64,000 nt of DNA from Eggerthella sinensis (GTDB lineage Bacteria; Actinomycetota; Coriobacteriia; Coriobacteriales; Eggerthellaceae), in assembly GCF_003339815.1 (NCBI RefSeq), contig NZ_PPTT01000005.1:62001-126000 (forward strand), read 5' to 3'. The notes under the pieces were generated by a model. It saw only the letters and a list, made by a program, of their open reading frames with translations. It made no database searches and had not been told where the DNA came from. Within the stretch, counting starts at the first letter, position 1; each line of letters begins with the position of its first letter. Positions 1 through 8,675 of the stretch are shown here, piece by piece. The translations under genes were made by a program, and so were the position numbers.

Positions 1-557
1 AGGTCGCCGAGCTCGAGCACGTCGCATTCGGCCAGGGGGTCGTCGGCGCGCACCCAGTAGAGCACGGGCGAGGCGTACAGCTCGTGCGAGACGAAGTCGT
101 CCGCCGTCGAGGACACGGTGAGCGCGAGGTCGTACAGGCCGTCGCGCAGCACCGACTCGCACAGGGCGTCGGGCATCTCGTTGAGGGTGATGGACACGTC
201 GGGGTGCGCCTCGAGGAAGCCGTCGAGAAAGCCCGATCCCAACAGCCCCGGCACCCCGAGCGAGCATGCGATGCGCAGTTCCACGTAGCCGCTCGACGAG
301 ATGCGCTCGAACGCGCTCGCCAGCAGGTTGCGCTCGGCGCGCATGCGCTTGGCGTACTCGTACAGCTCGTCGGCGTAGGGCGTTGCGCGGCGCGTGCCGT
401 CCTCGTCCACGGCGAACAGGGGCACGCCCAGCTCGCGCTCGAGGTTGCGGATGGCCTTCGCGAACCCCTGCGGCGACATGGGCACCTTGTTCGCCGCCGC
501 GCTGAAACTGGGCGAATCGTAGGCCAGCATGAAGTAGTCGCACTTGTCTTGCAGCAT
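1..557 (-). CDS. LysR-family transcriptional regulator (3' end outside window)
   Basis: Reading from an ATG at 557 on the minus strand gives an N-terminal winged helix-turn-helix of LysR type: a helix with FSAAANKVPMSPQGFAKAI (about residues 18-36), then RNLERELGVPLF. The start of the substrate-binding domain follows, with a VELRIACS strand at the usual place near residue 90. About 185 residues are visible and the frame runs off the left edge, so the effector domain is incomplete. It is divergent from the flavoprotein reductase at 803, which is the usual geometry for a LysR protein controlling its neighbour, so that gene is the likely target. The ligand is unknown. Family assignment is secure; the regulatory link is inference. 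Confidence 0.9.
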   Translation of the reverse strand, partial: MLQDKCDYFMLAYDSPSFSAAANKVPMSPQGFAKAIRNLERELGVPLFAVDEDGTRRATPYADELYEYAKRMRAERNLLASAFERISSSGYVELRIACSLGVPGLLGSGFLDGFLEAHPDVSITLNEMPDALCESVLRDGLYDLALTVSSTADDFVSHELYASPVLYWVRADDPLAECDVLELGD

Positions 558-802
558 GGTGTCCCTCCCTGCCTCTCGTGCGCAAGGGGCTCCCTCCCGC
601 TTCGCACGAGGCCCATTGTACTACGCCGCATCGCGCGGGCGGCACGATATGATGGGCTTGAAACTAAGAGATTCAGCAGCAAACAAGGAGCTACACGTCA
701 AGCTCTTGCACGCAATATCCACGGAACACACAATAGGGACAGGCCGCAGGAGGGCGGTCGCAATCCACTTCCTCAGGAATGAGGCAGGCAAGGAGGATCA
801 TC
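558..802. promoter_or_regulatory. Divergent control region between the LysR gene and the flavoprotein gene
   Basis: This intergenic stretch serves two divergent genes. It has a TATGAT hexamer at 648-653 on the plus strand and a TACAAT hexamer on the minus strand (615-620), both candidate -10 boxes without convincing -35 partners. An inverted repeat CTCGTGCG / CGCACGAG (575-582 and 603-610, 20-nt spacer) is a candidate LysR operator or a leader hairpin. The ribosome-binding site AGGAGGA at 791-797 fixes the start of the plus-strand gene at 803. Confidence 0.4.
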
Positions 803-2517
803 ATGTCCGAATCCACGAGCAATCTGAGCAGGCGTTCCTTTCTGGCAGGCGCAGGCATCCTGACCGCCGGCTTCGCGGGCGCCGCGCTGACCGGCTGCGG
901 TCCGCAGCAGTCCACGTCGGCTGCAGCCGATGCCCCGACCGCCGGCGCCGATGCGGGCGCCGCCAGCACGAGCGCCGCCGACGACGCCATCTGGAGCATC
1001 CCCGAGCTGGGCGAGCCGAAGGAAACCGTGAAGGCCGACGTGTGCATCGTCGGTGCGGGCGGCACGGGTACGGCGGCGGCCATCCAGGCGGTCGACCTGG
1101 GCCTCAAGCCCGTCGTCATCGAGCGCTTGAGCGGCTACGGCGGATCGTTCATCGGCACCGAGGGCATGACCGGCCTCGAGACGCACTTCACCGAGGCGGA
1201 CGGCGGCGTGAAGTTCGCCGGCGCGTACAGCCCCGACGCGCCCTACGGCGTGAAGAACGCCATCAACACCTGCCTGAACTACCATCACTGGATCCCGCAG
1301 CATCAGCTGTACGAGAACTTCTTCGGGCAGACGTCCGAGACCATCGACTGGCTCGAAGGCCACGGCATCGTGTTCGAGGGCAACATCTCCATCGGCGTGG
1401 GGCCGAAGGTGTGGCACGTGTACGACAAGGGCGACAACGCGAGCCCCGGCGGCTACTTCATGCAGTGCTTCGGCGAAGAGGCGGAGAAGCTGGGCATCGA
1501 GGCGCACTTCAACACGTTCGGCCGCAAGCTGCTCGTCGAGGACGGCAAGGTTGCCGGCGTGCTGGCCGAGAAGGAGAACGGCGACGTGCTGAAGGTGGAA
1601 GCCCCCGTCGTGATGATTGCCACGGGCGGCTACGCGAACAACTCCGAGTTCCTCTACGCCGTGTCCGAGACGAAGAACGCCAACATCCAGGCGCTCGGCA
1701 TGGACTGCCGCGCCGGCGACGGCATCAAGATGGCGAAGGACGCGGGCGCCGACATGGCCGAGGGCCTGGGCACCGTCATGTGGTGCGGACCGGTGACCAT
1801 CGGCGCCGTGACGGCCACGTGGACGACCGATGCCTACTCCGCCGGCGTGCAGCCCACGCTCTGGCTCAACGAGAAGGGCGCGCGCTTCTGCAAGGAGGAC
1901 CTGTGGCTCGACGACTTCGCCGGCGCGGGCATCTGCGTGCGCAACCAGGAGAAGACGTTCGCGCTGTTCACCGAGGCAGACATGAAGCGCTGGGAGGCCG
2001 ACGGCCCCGATGGCCAGGTGTTCTCGTTCGGCACGCCGGGCACGCCGCTCGCGAAGGCGCGCGAGGTGCTGGAGAAGGCCGAGGGCTGCCACGTGGGCGA
2101 TTCCATCGACGCCGTGTGCAAGGAAGTGGGGCTCGACGCCGCGGCGGTGAAGGCCACCGTCGACCAGTACAACGGCTATTGCGATGCGGCGGCCGAGCTC
2201 GACGGGACGACACGAGCGCCGACGAGGAATTCGGCAAGCGCGCGAAGTACCTCCACAAGATGGAGGAGGGCCCCTACTGGCTGTGCGAGACGGCCGACGG
2301 CTTCTACACCACGTGCGGCGGCATCAAGGTGAACGAGAAGACGCAGGTGCTCGACGAGAACGGCGAGGTCATCGTGGGCCTGTACGCCGGCGGCTCGGAT
2401 GCGGGCGGCCTGTACGGCGACTCCTACGACGTGAAGTTCGCGCCCGGCTCGCAGGCGGCGTGGGCCGTGAACTCCGGCCGCCTCGCCATGAAGGACGCCA
2501 AGGAGCTGCTGGCGTAA
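803..2517 (+). pseudogene. Tat-exported FAD-dependent reductase (fumarate reductase/urocanate reductase flavoprotein family), interrupted by a -1 frameshift
   Basis: The product starts at ATG 803 behind AGGAGGA. It has a twin-arginine signal (SRRSFLAGAG, residues about 9-18), a hydrophobic segment and a cysteine (LTGCG) that could be a lipobox. An FAD-binding Rossmann motif GAGGTGTAAA lies at about residue 84, followed by a long flavoprotein body of the fumarate reductase/succinate dehydrogenase class. No heme c motif is present, so electrons would have to come from a separate partner. The frame breaks near 2203-2208: one base is missing in a GAC-GGG-ACG context, after which the downstream frame (from about 2208) continues with a proper family C-terminus ending at 2517. 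With one base restored the protein would be about 571 residues. The break is either a true mutation, a phase-variable G run or a sequencing error. The electron acceptor is not predictable from sequence. Confidence 0.85.
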
Positions 2518-2601
2518 GGCGCCTCAGCCCCCTTCCCTCCCCGATTTCGCTTTCCCTCCCCTTCGCGCGCGGGCCCTCTCCCCTCCCGGGCCCGCGCGCA
2601 G

Positions 2602-2636
2602 CAGCCCCGGCCGCATCATGCGACCGGGGCTTTTTT
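2602..2636 (+). terminator. Rho-independent terminator after the flavoprotein gene
   Basis: A stem AGCCCCGG.. / ..CCGGGGCT with a short loop is followed directly by six T residues. It lies about 85 bases past the flavoprotein stop, with nothing coding between. Confidence 0.85.
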
Positions 2637-2712
2637 GCGGGCTCGACGGCGTGGTATATGAACGGCGGGCAACGATGCGCAATCAGGTGGGCGCGCGGTG
2701 TTCCCGCGCATG

Positions 2713-2740
2713 AAAAAGCCGGGCACAATGGGTGCCCGGC
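2713..2740 (-). terminator. Rho-independent terminator of the tRNA-Gly gene
   Basis: On the minus strand GCCGGGCAC / GTGCCCGGC-type arms close a 4-5 base loop and run into TTTTT, immediately downstream of the tRNA-Gly CCA end. Confidence 0.8.
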
Positions 2741-2751
2741 TTGCAGATTCG

Positions 2752-2825
2752 TGGAGCGGGTGACGGGAATCGAACCCGCGTCATGAGCTTGGAAGGCTCA
2801 GGTTCTACCATTGAACCACACCCGC
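2752..2825 (-). tRNA. tRNA-Gly (anticodon TCC)
   Basis: The minus strand folds as a full cloverleaf. Acceptor arms GCGGGTG / CACCCGC pair, the D-loop is GTTCAATGGTAGAAC, the anticodon loop CTTCCAA carries TCC, and the T-loop GGTTCGATTCC is canonical. CCA is encoded in the gene. The anticodon TCC reads GGA/GGG glycine codons. Confidence 0.95.
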
Positions 2826-2901
2826 GTTCAGCGCGGCGACTATTGTACCGCAAGTTCGCGCGTTGCGAGCAAAATTATCCCAGAAAGACCACGTGGTGCC
2901 C

Positions 2902-5373
2902 ATGTCCTCCCCCTTGAGCGAATACAACCGCAAACGCAACTTCGAGCGCACCCCCGAACCGCCCGGCACGGAAGAAGAAAGCACGCGACCCGACGATGCG
3001 GTCGAACAGGGACGGCTGCGCTTCGCCGTGCAGCATCACCGCGCCTCGCGCGACCACTACGATCTGCGGCTCGAATGGAACGGGACGCTGCTGAGCTGGG
3101 CCGTTCCGAAGGGGCCGTCCTACAACCCGCGCGACAAGCGCCTGGCCGTGCGCGTGGAGGACCACCCTCTGGACTACCGCACGTTCGAGGGCGTCATCGC
3201 GCAGGGCGAGTACGGCGGCGGCACCGTCATGCTGTGGGACGAGGGGTATTGGGAGCCGCTCGTGGACGTGGAGGACGGGCTTGCCGACGGCGATTTGAAG
3301 TTCGTCCTGGACGGGCATCGATTGCACGGTGCCTGGGTGCTCGTGCACATGAAGCCGAAGAAGGGCGAGCGCGACAACAACTGGCTGCTCATCAAGGAAA
3401 AAGACGACTACGTGCGCGCGGACGCCGGCATCGACGGCTTCGACACCTCCGTGCAAACCGGGCGCACCATGGACGAGATCGCGCACGGGGAAGACGAGGC
3501 GTTCGCCGCGAACCCCTTCGACCACGTGGATGTGGAGCTTGCCAAGCTGGTGAGCTCGGCGCCCGACGGCGACGGATGGCTGTACGAGGTGAAGTACGAC
3601 GGCTACCGCATGGTGGCGTTCATCGAGCACGACGCCGTGCGCCTCGTCACGCGCAACGGCAACGACTACACCGCGCGCTTCCCCGCCGTGGCCGCGTCGC
3701 TGGGCGCATGGGCGGCGGGACGCGCGATGGTGCTCGACGGCGAGCTCGTGGTGACCGACGATGCCGGCAGGACCGACTTCCAAGCGCTGCAGGGTTTCCT
3801 GCGCAACCCGGCCGGCAAGCACCCCGCCTACGTGGTGTTCGACCTGCTCGCGCTCGACGGCGACGACCTGCGCGACCGTCCGCTCGTCGAGCGCAAGGAG
3901 CTGCTGGAATCGCTCGCGCAGGACGCGCCCGACGACGTGCGCTACAGCGTGCACGTGCGCGGAAACGGCGTCGACAGCTTCCGCGCCGCGTGCGAGCAGC
4001 ACCTCGAAGGCGTGGTGGGCAAGCGCGCGGACGCGCCGTACCGCGGCGGGCGCTCGGGCGACTGGATCAAGCTGAAGTGCGGAAACGAGCAGGAGTTCGT
4101 CATCGGCGGGTACACGCAGTCGATGAAGCGCGTGCGCGGCGTCAGCTCGCTTTTGCTCGGGCAGTACGAGGACGGGCGGCTCGTGTACGCGGGGCGCGTG
4201 GGCTCCGGGCTGAGCGAGGCCGTCTCGCGCGATCTGCTTGCGGCCTTCGAGGGCCTCGAGCGCACGGACGCGCCGTTCGAGGACGCGCCGAAGCCGCGCG
4301 CGGGCGAGCGGGTCGTATGGCTCGAGCCGCGCCTCGTGGGGGTGGTGAAGTTCTCCGAGTGGACCGACGACGGCCTGCTGCGCCACCCCAGCTATCAGGG
4401 CCTGCGCACCGACAAGGAGCCGCGCGACGTGCGGCGCGAGGTTGCGGTGCGCGGCGAAGACTTTCCCGAACCCGACGATCGATCGGAGCATCCCATGAGC
4501 GATACCCCCTCCCGCGACGAGCTGCGCATCGACGGCGTGCGCATCACAAGCCCCGACAAGCTGCTGTTCGAGCACCCGCCCATCACGAAGGAAGACGTCG
4601 TGCGCTACTACGCGCGCATGGCCGAGCGCATGCTGCCCTACGCGGGCGGCCGCATCCTCAGCATCGTGCGCTGTCCGCGCGGCGCAGGTTCGGCGTGCTT
4701 TTTCAAGAAGCACCCCGGCCCCGGCACGTCGGGCGTCATCACCGCCGCCATCCCCGCGAGCAACGGCGAGGACGAGGAGTACTTCTACGTGGACAGCGCC
4801 AAGGGACTCGTGTCCGAGGCGCAGATGGACACGCTCGAGTTCCACATCTGGGGCAGCCGCGTGGAAACGCTCGAGCAGCCCGACATGATGGTGTTCGACC
4901 TCGACCCCGACAAGGGCCTCGAGCTGGCGCAGGTGCGCCAAGGCGTGCGCGACCTCAAGGGCATCCTCGACGATTTGGAGCTGACGGCGTTTCTCAAGAC
5001 GAGCGGCGGCAAGGGGTACCACGTGGTGGTGCCGTTCGAGCCGGCGGCGTCCTGGGACGCGTTCCACGACTTCGCGCGGCGCATCGCCCAGGTGATGGCC
5101 GAGAAGTGGCCCGACCGCTACACGAGCAACGTGCGGCTGGCGAAACGCACCGGCAAGGTGTTCATCGATTGGATGCGCAACGGCCGCGGCGCCACGAGCG
5201 TGGCCCCGTACTCGCTGCGCGCCCGCAGCGGCGCGCACGTGTCCATGCCGCTCAGCTGGAACGAGCTCGACCGGGTGGCGCCCGACGCCGTGTCGATGCA
5301 GGATGCCCTGGCGTCGCTCGACGGCGTCGACCCCTGGGAGGGCTACTTCGACGTGCGGCAGGCGCTCAAGTAG
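2902..5373 (+). CDS. ligD: Multifunctional ATP-dependent DNA ligase LigD (phosphoesterase-ligase-polymerase)
   Basis: LigD repairs double-strand breaks by non-homologous end joining with the end-binding protein Ku. Three domains are visible in order. The 3'-phosphoesterase (about residues 30-165) has FAVQHHRASRDHYDLRLEWNG. The ATP-dependent ligase (about 200-520) has the adenylation motif EVKYDGYRM, with nucleophile lysine about 231. The archaeo-eukaryotic-primase-type polymerase (about 540-823) has the metal-binding FDLDPDKG. This PE-LIG-POL order is that of Pseudomonas LigD, not the mycobacterial POL-PE-LIG. I start at ATG 2902 because the protein then opens directly with the family's N-terminal LSEYNRKRNF; an in-frame ATG at 2863 overlaps nothing but lacks family similarity. 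No strong ribosome-binding site is seen. An in-frame ATG at 4495 begins the polymerase domain cleanly. No ku gene lies in this window, although ligD and ku are usually neighbours. Confidence 0.95.
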   Translation: MSSPLSEYNRKRNFERTPEPPGTEEESTRPDDAVEQGRLRFAVQHHRASRDHYDLRLEWNGTLLSWAVPKGPSYNPRDKRLAVRVEDHPLDYRTFEGVIAQGEYGGGTVMLWDEGYWEPLVDVEDGLADGDLKFVLDGHRLHGAWVLVHMKPKKGERDNNWLLIKEKDDYVRADAGIDGFDTSVQTGRTMDEIAHGEDEAFAANPFDHVDVELAKLVSSAPDGDGWLYEVKYDGYRMVAFIEHDAVRLVTRNGNDYTARFPAVAASLGAWAAGRAMVLDGELVVTDDAGRTDFQALQGFLRNPAGKHPAYVVFDLLALDGDDLRDRPLVERKELLESLAQDAPDDVRYSVHVRGNGVDSFRAACEQHLEGVVGKRADAPYRGGRSGDWIKLKCGNEQEFVIGGYTQSMKRVRGVSSLLLGQYEDGRLVYAGRVGSGLSEAVSRDLLAAFEGLERTDAPFEDAPKPRAGERVVWLEPRLVGVVKFSEWTDDGLLRHPSYQGLRTDKEPRDVRREVAVRGEDFPEPDDRSEHPMSDTPSRDELRIDGVRITSPDKLLFEHPPITKEDVVRYYARMAERMLPYAGGRILSIVRCPRGAGSACFFKKHPGPGTSGVITAAIPASNGEDEEYFYVDSAKGLVSEAQMDTLEFHIWGSRVETLEQPDMMVFDLDPDKGLELAQVRQGVRDLKGILDDLELTAFLKTSGGKGYHVVVPFEPAASWDAFHDFARRIAQVMAEKWPDRYTSNVRLAKRTGKVFIDWMRNGRGATSVAPYSLRARSGAHVSMPLSWNELDRVAPDAVSMQDALASLDGVDPWEGYFDVRQALK

Positions 5374-5397
5374 CGCGGCCTGGGGGACGCCGCGCAT

Positions 5398-5452
5398 ATC
5401 TTCGCCCGCAAAACACGCCTCAGCACACGAGGCGTGTTTTGCGGGCGAAGAT
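5398..5452. terminator. Bidirectional terminator, perfect 24-bp inverted repeat
   Basis: Two 24-base arms (5398-5421 and 5429-5452) are perfect reverse complements around a 7-base loop. They lie between the convergent ligD and DUF4256 genes. The inner stem GCCTC/GAGGC flanked by AAAACAC and GTGTTTT gives a T-tract in both directions, so it should stop transcription from either side. Confidence 0.75.
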
Positions 5453-5463
5453 GCGTTTCCTGC

Positions 5464-6024
5464 CTACACGCGCAGGGAGGCGCGGAAGCCGCGGGAGGCG
5501 TAGTAGGATTCGGCGCCGTTGTGGAAGGTGAACACGCGATTGAAGCGACGGTCGCAGAACAGCGCGCCGCCGAGCGCGCGCACGGGTTCGGGCGTTTCGA
5601 CCCAGCTCGACGTTTTCACGTCGAATTCCCCGAGCTCCTGCAGGGCGTAGTACTGCGCCTCGGTGAGCATCTCGACGCCCATGTCCGCCGCTTCGTCGAC
5701 GGCGTTGCCGCGCGGCTTGTTGCGCTTGCGCGACTCCCAAGCTTCCCGATCGTAGCAGAGGTTGCGGCGGCCGACGGGGGTTTCGGGCGCGCAGTCGTAG
5801 AACACGTACTCGTTCGTCGCCAGGTCGTAGGTGACCACGTCGGGCTCGCCGCCCGTGTCCTCCATGGCGAAGAGCGCGGCCAGCTTGGCATCGTCCGCTT
5901 CCAGCTTCGTCTGCACGCCCTCCCAGTCGATGCCGGGATGGCGCTGCTCGTTGCGCTCGAAGCGCTCCTGCAGGGTTCCGAGCAGCGCCGTGCGCTGGTC
6001 GGCGGTGAGAGAGGTGGGCTCCAT
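5464..6024 (-). CDS. DUF4256 family protein
   Basis: A 186-residue soluble protein matching the DUF4256 family over its whole length, with the typical N-terminus LQERFERNEQRHPGIDW, a central CYDREAWESRKRNKP block and a C-terminal FNGAESYYASRGFR-like end. The family has no established function. It starts at ATG 6024 and ends 12 bases before the bidirectional terminator shared with ligD. No signal peptide or membrane segment is visible. Confidence 0.85.
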   Translation of the reverse strand: MEPTSLTADQRTALLGTLQERFERNEQRHPGIDWEGVQTKLEADDAKLAALFAMEDTGGEPDVVTYDLATNEYVFYDCAPETPVGRRNLCYDREAWESRKRNKPRGNAVDEAADMGVEMLTEAQYYALQELGEFDVKTSSWVETPEPVRALGGALFCDRRFNRVFTFHNGAESYYASRGFRASLRV

Positions 6025-6135
6025 GGCTCGTCCTTTGCTCGCGAGGGCTTTTCGCCATGGTAGAACCCGGCGAGGGCTTTGGGAACGTCCGCCCGCAAAC
6101 GCGCGCGAAGCCGTTACCGGACGGGCATCGGGCCT

Positions 6136-6696
6136 CTACATGGGCTTCAGGTTCCGGTCCAACCGCTCGATCATCCAGGCGAGGCGGCTTGCGCGGCCGG
6201 CATCGGTTTTGGCGCTGAAGTAGGCTTTCGCGTACGTCTTGCGCACCGAGGGCGCCATGGCCCGGTAGTTCGCGCATGCCGGCTCGTGGCCTTCGAGCAG
6301 CGCCGCGATCGCACTCAGCTGCTCGTCGGTGACGCCCGGCGCCTTCGGGGCGTCCCACCGGCCGTCCTTCTTCGCTTCCGCAATCGTATCGCGTCCGGCC
6401 GCAGTCATCGCGCCGCGTGCCTCGAGCTGCTCGGCGAGCGCCTTGTTCTTCTCCGACCAGGGACTTTTCGGCGTGCGCCGCGCGAAGTACTTCTTGTAGG
6501 ACCCCTCGTCGATGCGCTGCATCTGCCCGTCGATCCAGCCGAAGCACAGCGCCTCCTCAAGCGCCTCGGCCGCCGTGAGCGTTTTCGGCCCGCCCTTCTT
6601 GCCGAAGCGCACCCACACCCCGTCGCTCTCGGCCCCATGCGCCTCAAGCCACGCGCGAAACGCGGCCCGGTCGCGGAACTCCACCATCTCAGCCAC
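6136..6696 (-). CDS. YdeI/OmdA-associated family protein
   Basis: A roughly 186-residue protein of the YdeI/OmpD-associated (OmdA) family. The hallmark block GVWVRFGKKGGPKTLTAAEALEEALCFGWIDG lies near the N-terminus, followed by YFARRTPKSPWSEKN, and the C-terminal region has the usual KTYAKAYFSAKTDAGRASRL repeat. Members are linked by annotation to bacteriocin or stress tolerance, but the biochemical role is not known. The start is uncertain: GTG 6696 lies four bases behind GGGAGG, while ATG 6687 lies 13 behind. The N-terminus of relatives begins close to this point, so upstream codons are unlikely to be translated. Confidence 0.85.
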   Translation of the reverse strand: MAEMVEFRDRAAFRAWLEAHGAESDGVWVRFGKKGGPKTLTAAEALEEALCFGWIDGQMQRIDEGSYKKYFARRTPKSPWSEKNKALAEQLEARGAMTAAGRDTIAEAKKDGRWDAPKAPGVTDEQLSAIAALLEGHEPACANYRAMAPSVRKTYAKAYFSAKTDAGRASRLAWMIERLDRNLKPM

Positions 6697-6740
6697 GGCG
6701 CCTCCCTTCGTGAACAGCTCTTTCGAGCTCTGAAACACTT

Positions 6741-6769
6741 ACGCCCGACAACCTCAGGTTGCCGGGCGT
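6741..6769 (-). terminator. Hairpin downstream of tRNA-Pro
   Basis: Arms CGCCCG.CAACC / GGTTG.CGGGCG close a three-base loop just after the tRNA-Pro 3' end on the minus strand. The following T-run is interrupted (TAAGTGTTT), so it is a weaker terminator than the one behind tRNA-Gly. Confidence 0.6.
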
Positions 6770-6772
6770 AAA

Positions 6773-6849
6773 TGGTCGGGATGACAGGATTCGAACCTGC
6801 GACATCCTGCTCCCAAAGCAGGCGCGCTACCAAACTGCGCCACATCCCG
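6773..6849 (-). tRNA. tRNA-Pro (anticodon TGG)
   Basis: The minus strand folds as a cloverleaf. Acceptor CGGGATG / CATCCCG, anticodon stem CCTGC / GCAGG with loop TTTGGGA giving anticodon TGG, T-loop GGTTCGAATCC, discriminator A and encoded CCA. A proline tRNA reading CCA and by wobble other CCN codons. Confidence 0.95.
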
Positions 6850-6949
6850 ACGCGAAAACAGCAGAAGCCAGTATAGCAGAAGATTCGGCGCGCGGCGCGA
6901 TCTTCGCATGGCATGCGCCCGCGGGCTTGCGCTGCGCGCCCGGCCCTCT

Positions 6950-7978
6950 CTACGCCACGCTCACCTCGCCAGCGAGGACGCGTTCGTAGTCGGCGCGGTT
7001 CTTGCGCAGAAGCGCGGGGATGTCCAGCTCGTAGGGACATTTCGCCACGCAGGCGCGGCAGTCGATGCAACGCTCCACGGCCTCCATGGCCTCCTGCCAC
7101 GCGGGCGTGAGCCAGGCGCTCGACGGCGCACGGCGCAGCATGAGCGAGATGCGGGCGCACTGGTTGATGACGATGCCCTGCGGACACGGCATGCAGTAGC
7201 CGCAGCCGCGGCAGAAGTCGCCCGCCAGCTCGGCGCGCTCGCTCTCGATGAACGCGGCCAGCTCATCGTCCATCCGCGGGGTCTCGTCCATGTACGCCAA
7301 CCATTCGCGCAGCTCGGACATGCGCTGGACGCCCCAGATGGGCAGCACGTTGTCGAACTGCATCAGGTACGCCATGGCCGTGCGGCTGTTCGTGATGAGG
7401 CCGCCCGCCAGGCCCTTCATGGCCACGTAGCCCACGTTCGCTGCACGGCACTCATCGATGAGTTCCCGCTCGCGTTCGCCCGACAGGTAGCTCAACGGGA
7501 ACTGCAGCACCTCGTACAGGCCGGAACGCACGCAGTCGAACGCCACCTCGATCTTGTGCGCCGTCACGCCGATGTGGCGGATCTTCCCCTGGCGTTTCGC
7601 CTCCAGCATGCACTCGTACATGCCGGTGCCGTCGCCCGGCGCGTAGGCCTGGTCGACGCAGTGGAACTGGTGCACGTCGATGCAGTCGGTGCGCAGCTCG
7701 GAAAGCGACGTTTCCAGATCGGCCCAGAACGCGTCGGGCGTGCGGGCCATCGTCTTCGTGGCCAGGTACACGTCATCGCGCCTGCCCTCGAACGCGAGGC
7801 CCACGCGGTGCTCGCTGTTCGAATAGGCGCGCGCCGTGTCGAAGTAGCGCATGCCGCCCTCGTACGCCGCGCGCAGCAAGGCTACGGCCTCGGCCTCTTC
7901 CAAGCGCTGCAGCGGCAGCGCTCCGAACGCGTTCTGCGGCACCGTGATGCCCGTGCTCCCCAACGTGATGTCGCGCAT
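6950..7978 (-). CDS. Aldo/keto reductase with C-terminal 2[4Fe-4S] ferredoxin domain
   Basis: The first 240 residues are an aldo/keto reductase barrel with the catalytic tetrad visible: Asp47, Tyr52, Lys75 and a histidine at 103 or 106. The C-terminal 100 residues carry two cysteine clusters of ferredoxin type, Cys256/259/262/265 and Cys304/307/310/314. This fused architecture is common in anaerobes, where the iron-sulfur part probably feeds electrons to or from the reductase; the substrate is unknown. It starts at ATG 7978. The next gene upstream is rdgB, whose stop is about 48 bases away on the same strand, so the two may be co-transcribed. The C-terminal cluster is intact, with no truncation. 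Confidence 0.92.
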   Translation of the reverse strand: MRDITLGSTGITVPQNAFGALPLQRLEEAEAVALLRAAYEGGMRYFDTARAYSNSEHRVGLAFEGRRDDVYLATKTMARTPDAFWADLETSLSELRTDCIDVHQFHCVDQAYAPGDGTGMYECMLEAKRQGKIRHIGVTAHKIEVAFDCVRSGLYEVLQFPLSYLSGERERELIDECRAANVGYVAMKGLAGGLITNSRTAMAYLMQFDNVLPIWGVQRMSELREWLAYMDETPRMDDELAAFIESERAELAGDFCRGCGYCMPCPQGIVINQCARISLMLRRAPSSAWLTPAWQEAMEAVERCIDCRACVAKCPYELDIPALLRKNRADYERVLAGEVSVA

Positions 7979-8026
7979 GGACCTTTCCCCTTTCTCGTCG
8001 ATCTTCCCTCGTCGCCGCTCGCTGCG

Positions 8027-8623
8027 CTAGCCCTCCAGCTTCGCGCGCAGCTCGCGCAGCGCGTTGCCGCGGTGGGAGACGGCGTTCTTCTCGTGCGGCA
8101 GGGCCTCGGCCAGGGTGCGACCGTCGTCGAACACGTCGGGCAGGAACAGCGGGTCGTAGCCGAAGCCGTGGTCGCCGCGCTCTTCGCGGCCGATGCGGCC
8201 CTCGATGGTGCCGTACGCCACCTCTTCGGTGCCGTCCTCGTCGATGAACACGAGCGTGCACACGAAGCGCGCCGTACGCTGCTCGTCGGGAACGTCGGCC
8301 AACGCGGCCAGCAGCTTGACGTTGTTGTCGGCATCGGTGGCGTCCTCGCCCGCGTAGCGCGCCGAGTACACGCCGGGCGCGCCGTCGAGCGCGTCCACCG
8401 CCAAACCCGAGTCGTCGGCCAGCACGGCCTTGCCGCCGCTCGCCGCGCGGGCCGCCTGCGCCTTGATGCGCGCGTTGCCCTCGAACGAATCGGCGTCCTC
8501 GGCCGGGTCGGACTCGAGCCCCAGCTCGCGCAGCGTGTGGAACTCCCAACCGGGGAAGTCGAGCGCCGTGGCGATCTCCTCGGCCTTGTGCGCGTTGTTG
8601 CTGGCTATGACGATGGTTTTCAT
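8027..8623 (-). CDS. rdgB: XTP/dITP pyrophosphatase (RdgB/HAM1)
   Basis: Hydrolyses non-canonical purine nucleoside triphosphates (XTP, dITP, ITP) to monophosphates, keeping deaminated bases out of nucleic acids. The signature ASNNAHKAEEI at residues 7-17, ADDSGLAVDALDGAPGVYSARYAG and the C-terminal GFGYDPLF and SHRGNAL motifs are all present. The 198-residue length fits the family. The start is ATG 8623; extra upstream codons would not match the family. It follows murI with a 52-base gap, an arrangement (murI-rdgB) seen in many bacteria. Confidence 0.95.
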   Translation of the reverse strand: MKTIVIASNNAHKAEEIATALDFPGWEFHTLRELGLESDPAEDADSFEGNARIKAQAARAASGGKAVLADDSGLAVDALDGAPGVYSARYAGEDATDADNNVKLLAALADVPDEQRTARFVCTLVFIDEDGTEEVAYGTIEGRIGREERGDHGFGYDPLFLPDVFDDGRTLAEALPHEKNAVSHRGNALRELRAKLEG

Positions 8624-8675
8624 GCTGCATGGCTCCAATCTGATGCCGATAGGATGGTTGATGCGCTCGACGGGG

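Noticed and set aside
2902-5373. ku gene or other NHEJ partner beside ligD
   Set aside because: Neither strand within about 5 kb encodes a Ku-like protein.
2811-5531. 906-residue open plus-strand frame overlapping ligD
   Set aside because: Arginine- and alanine-rich shadow of ligD with no recognisable domain.
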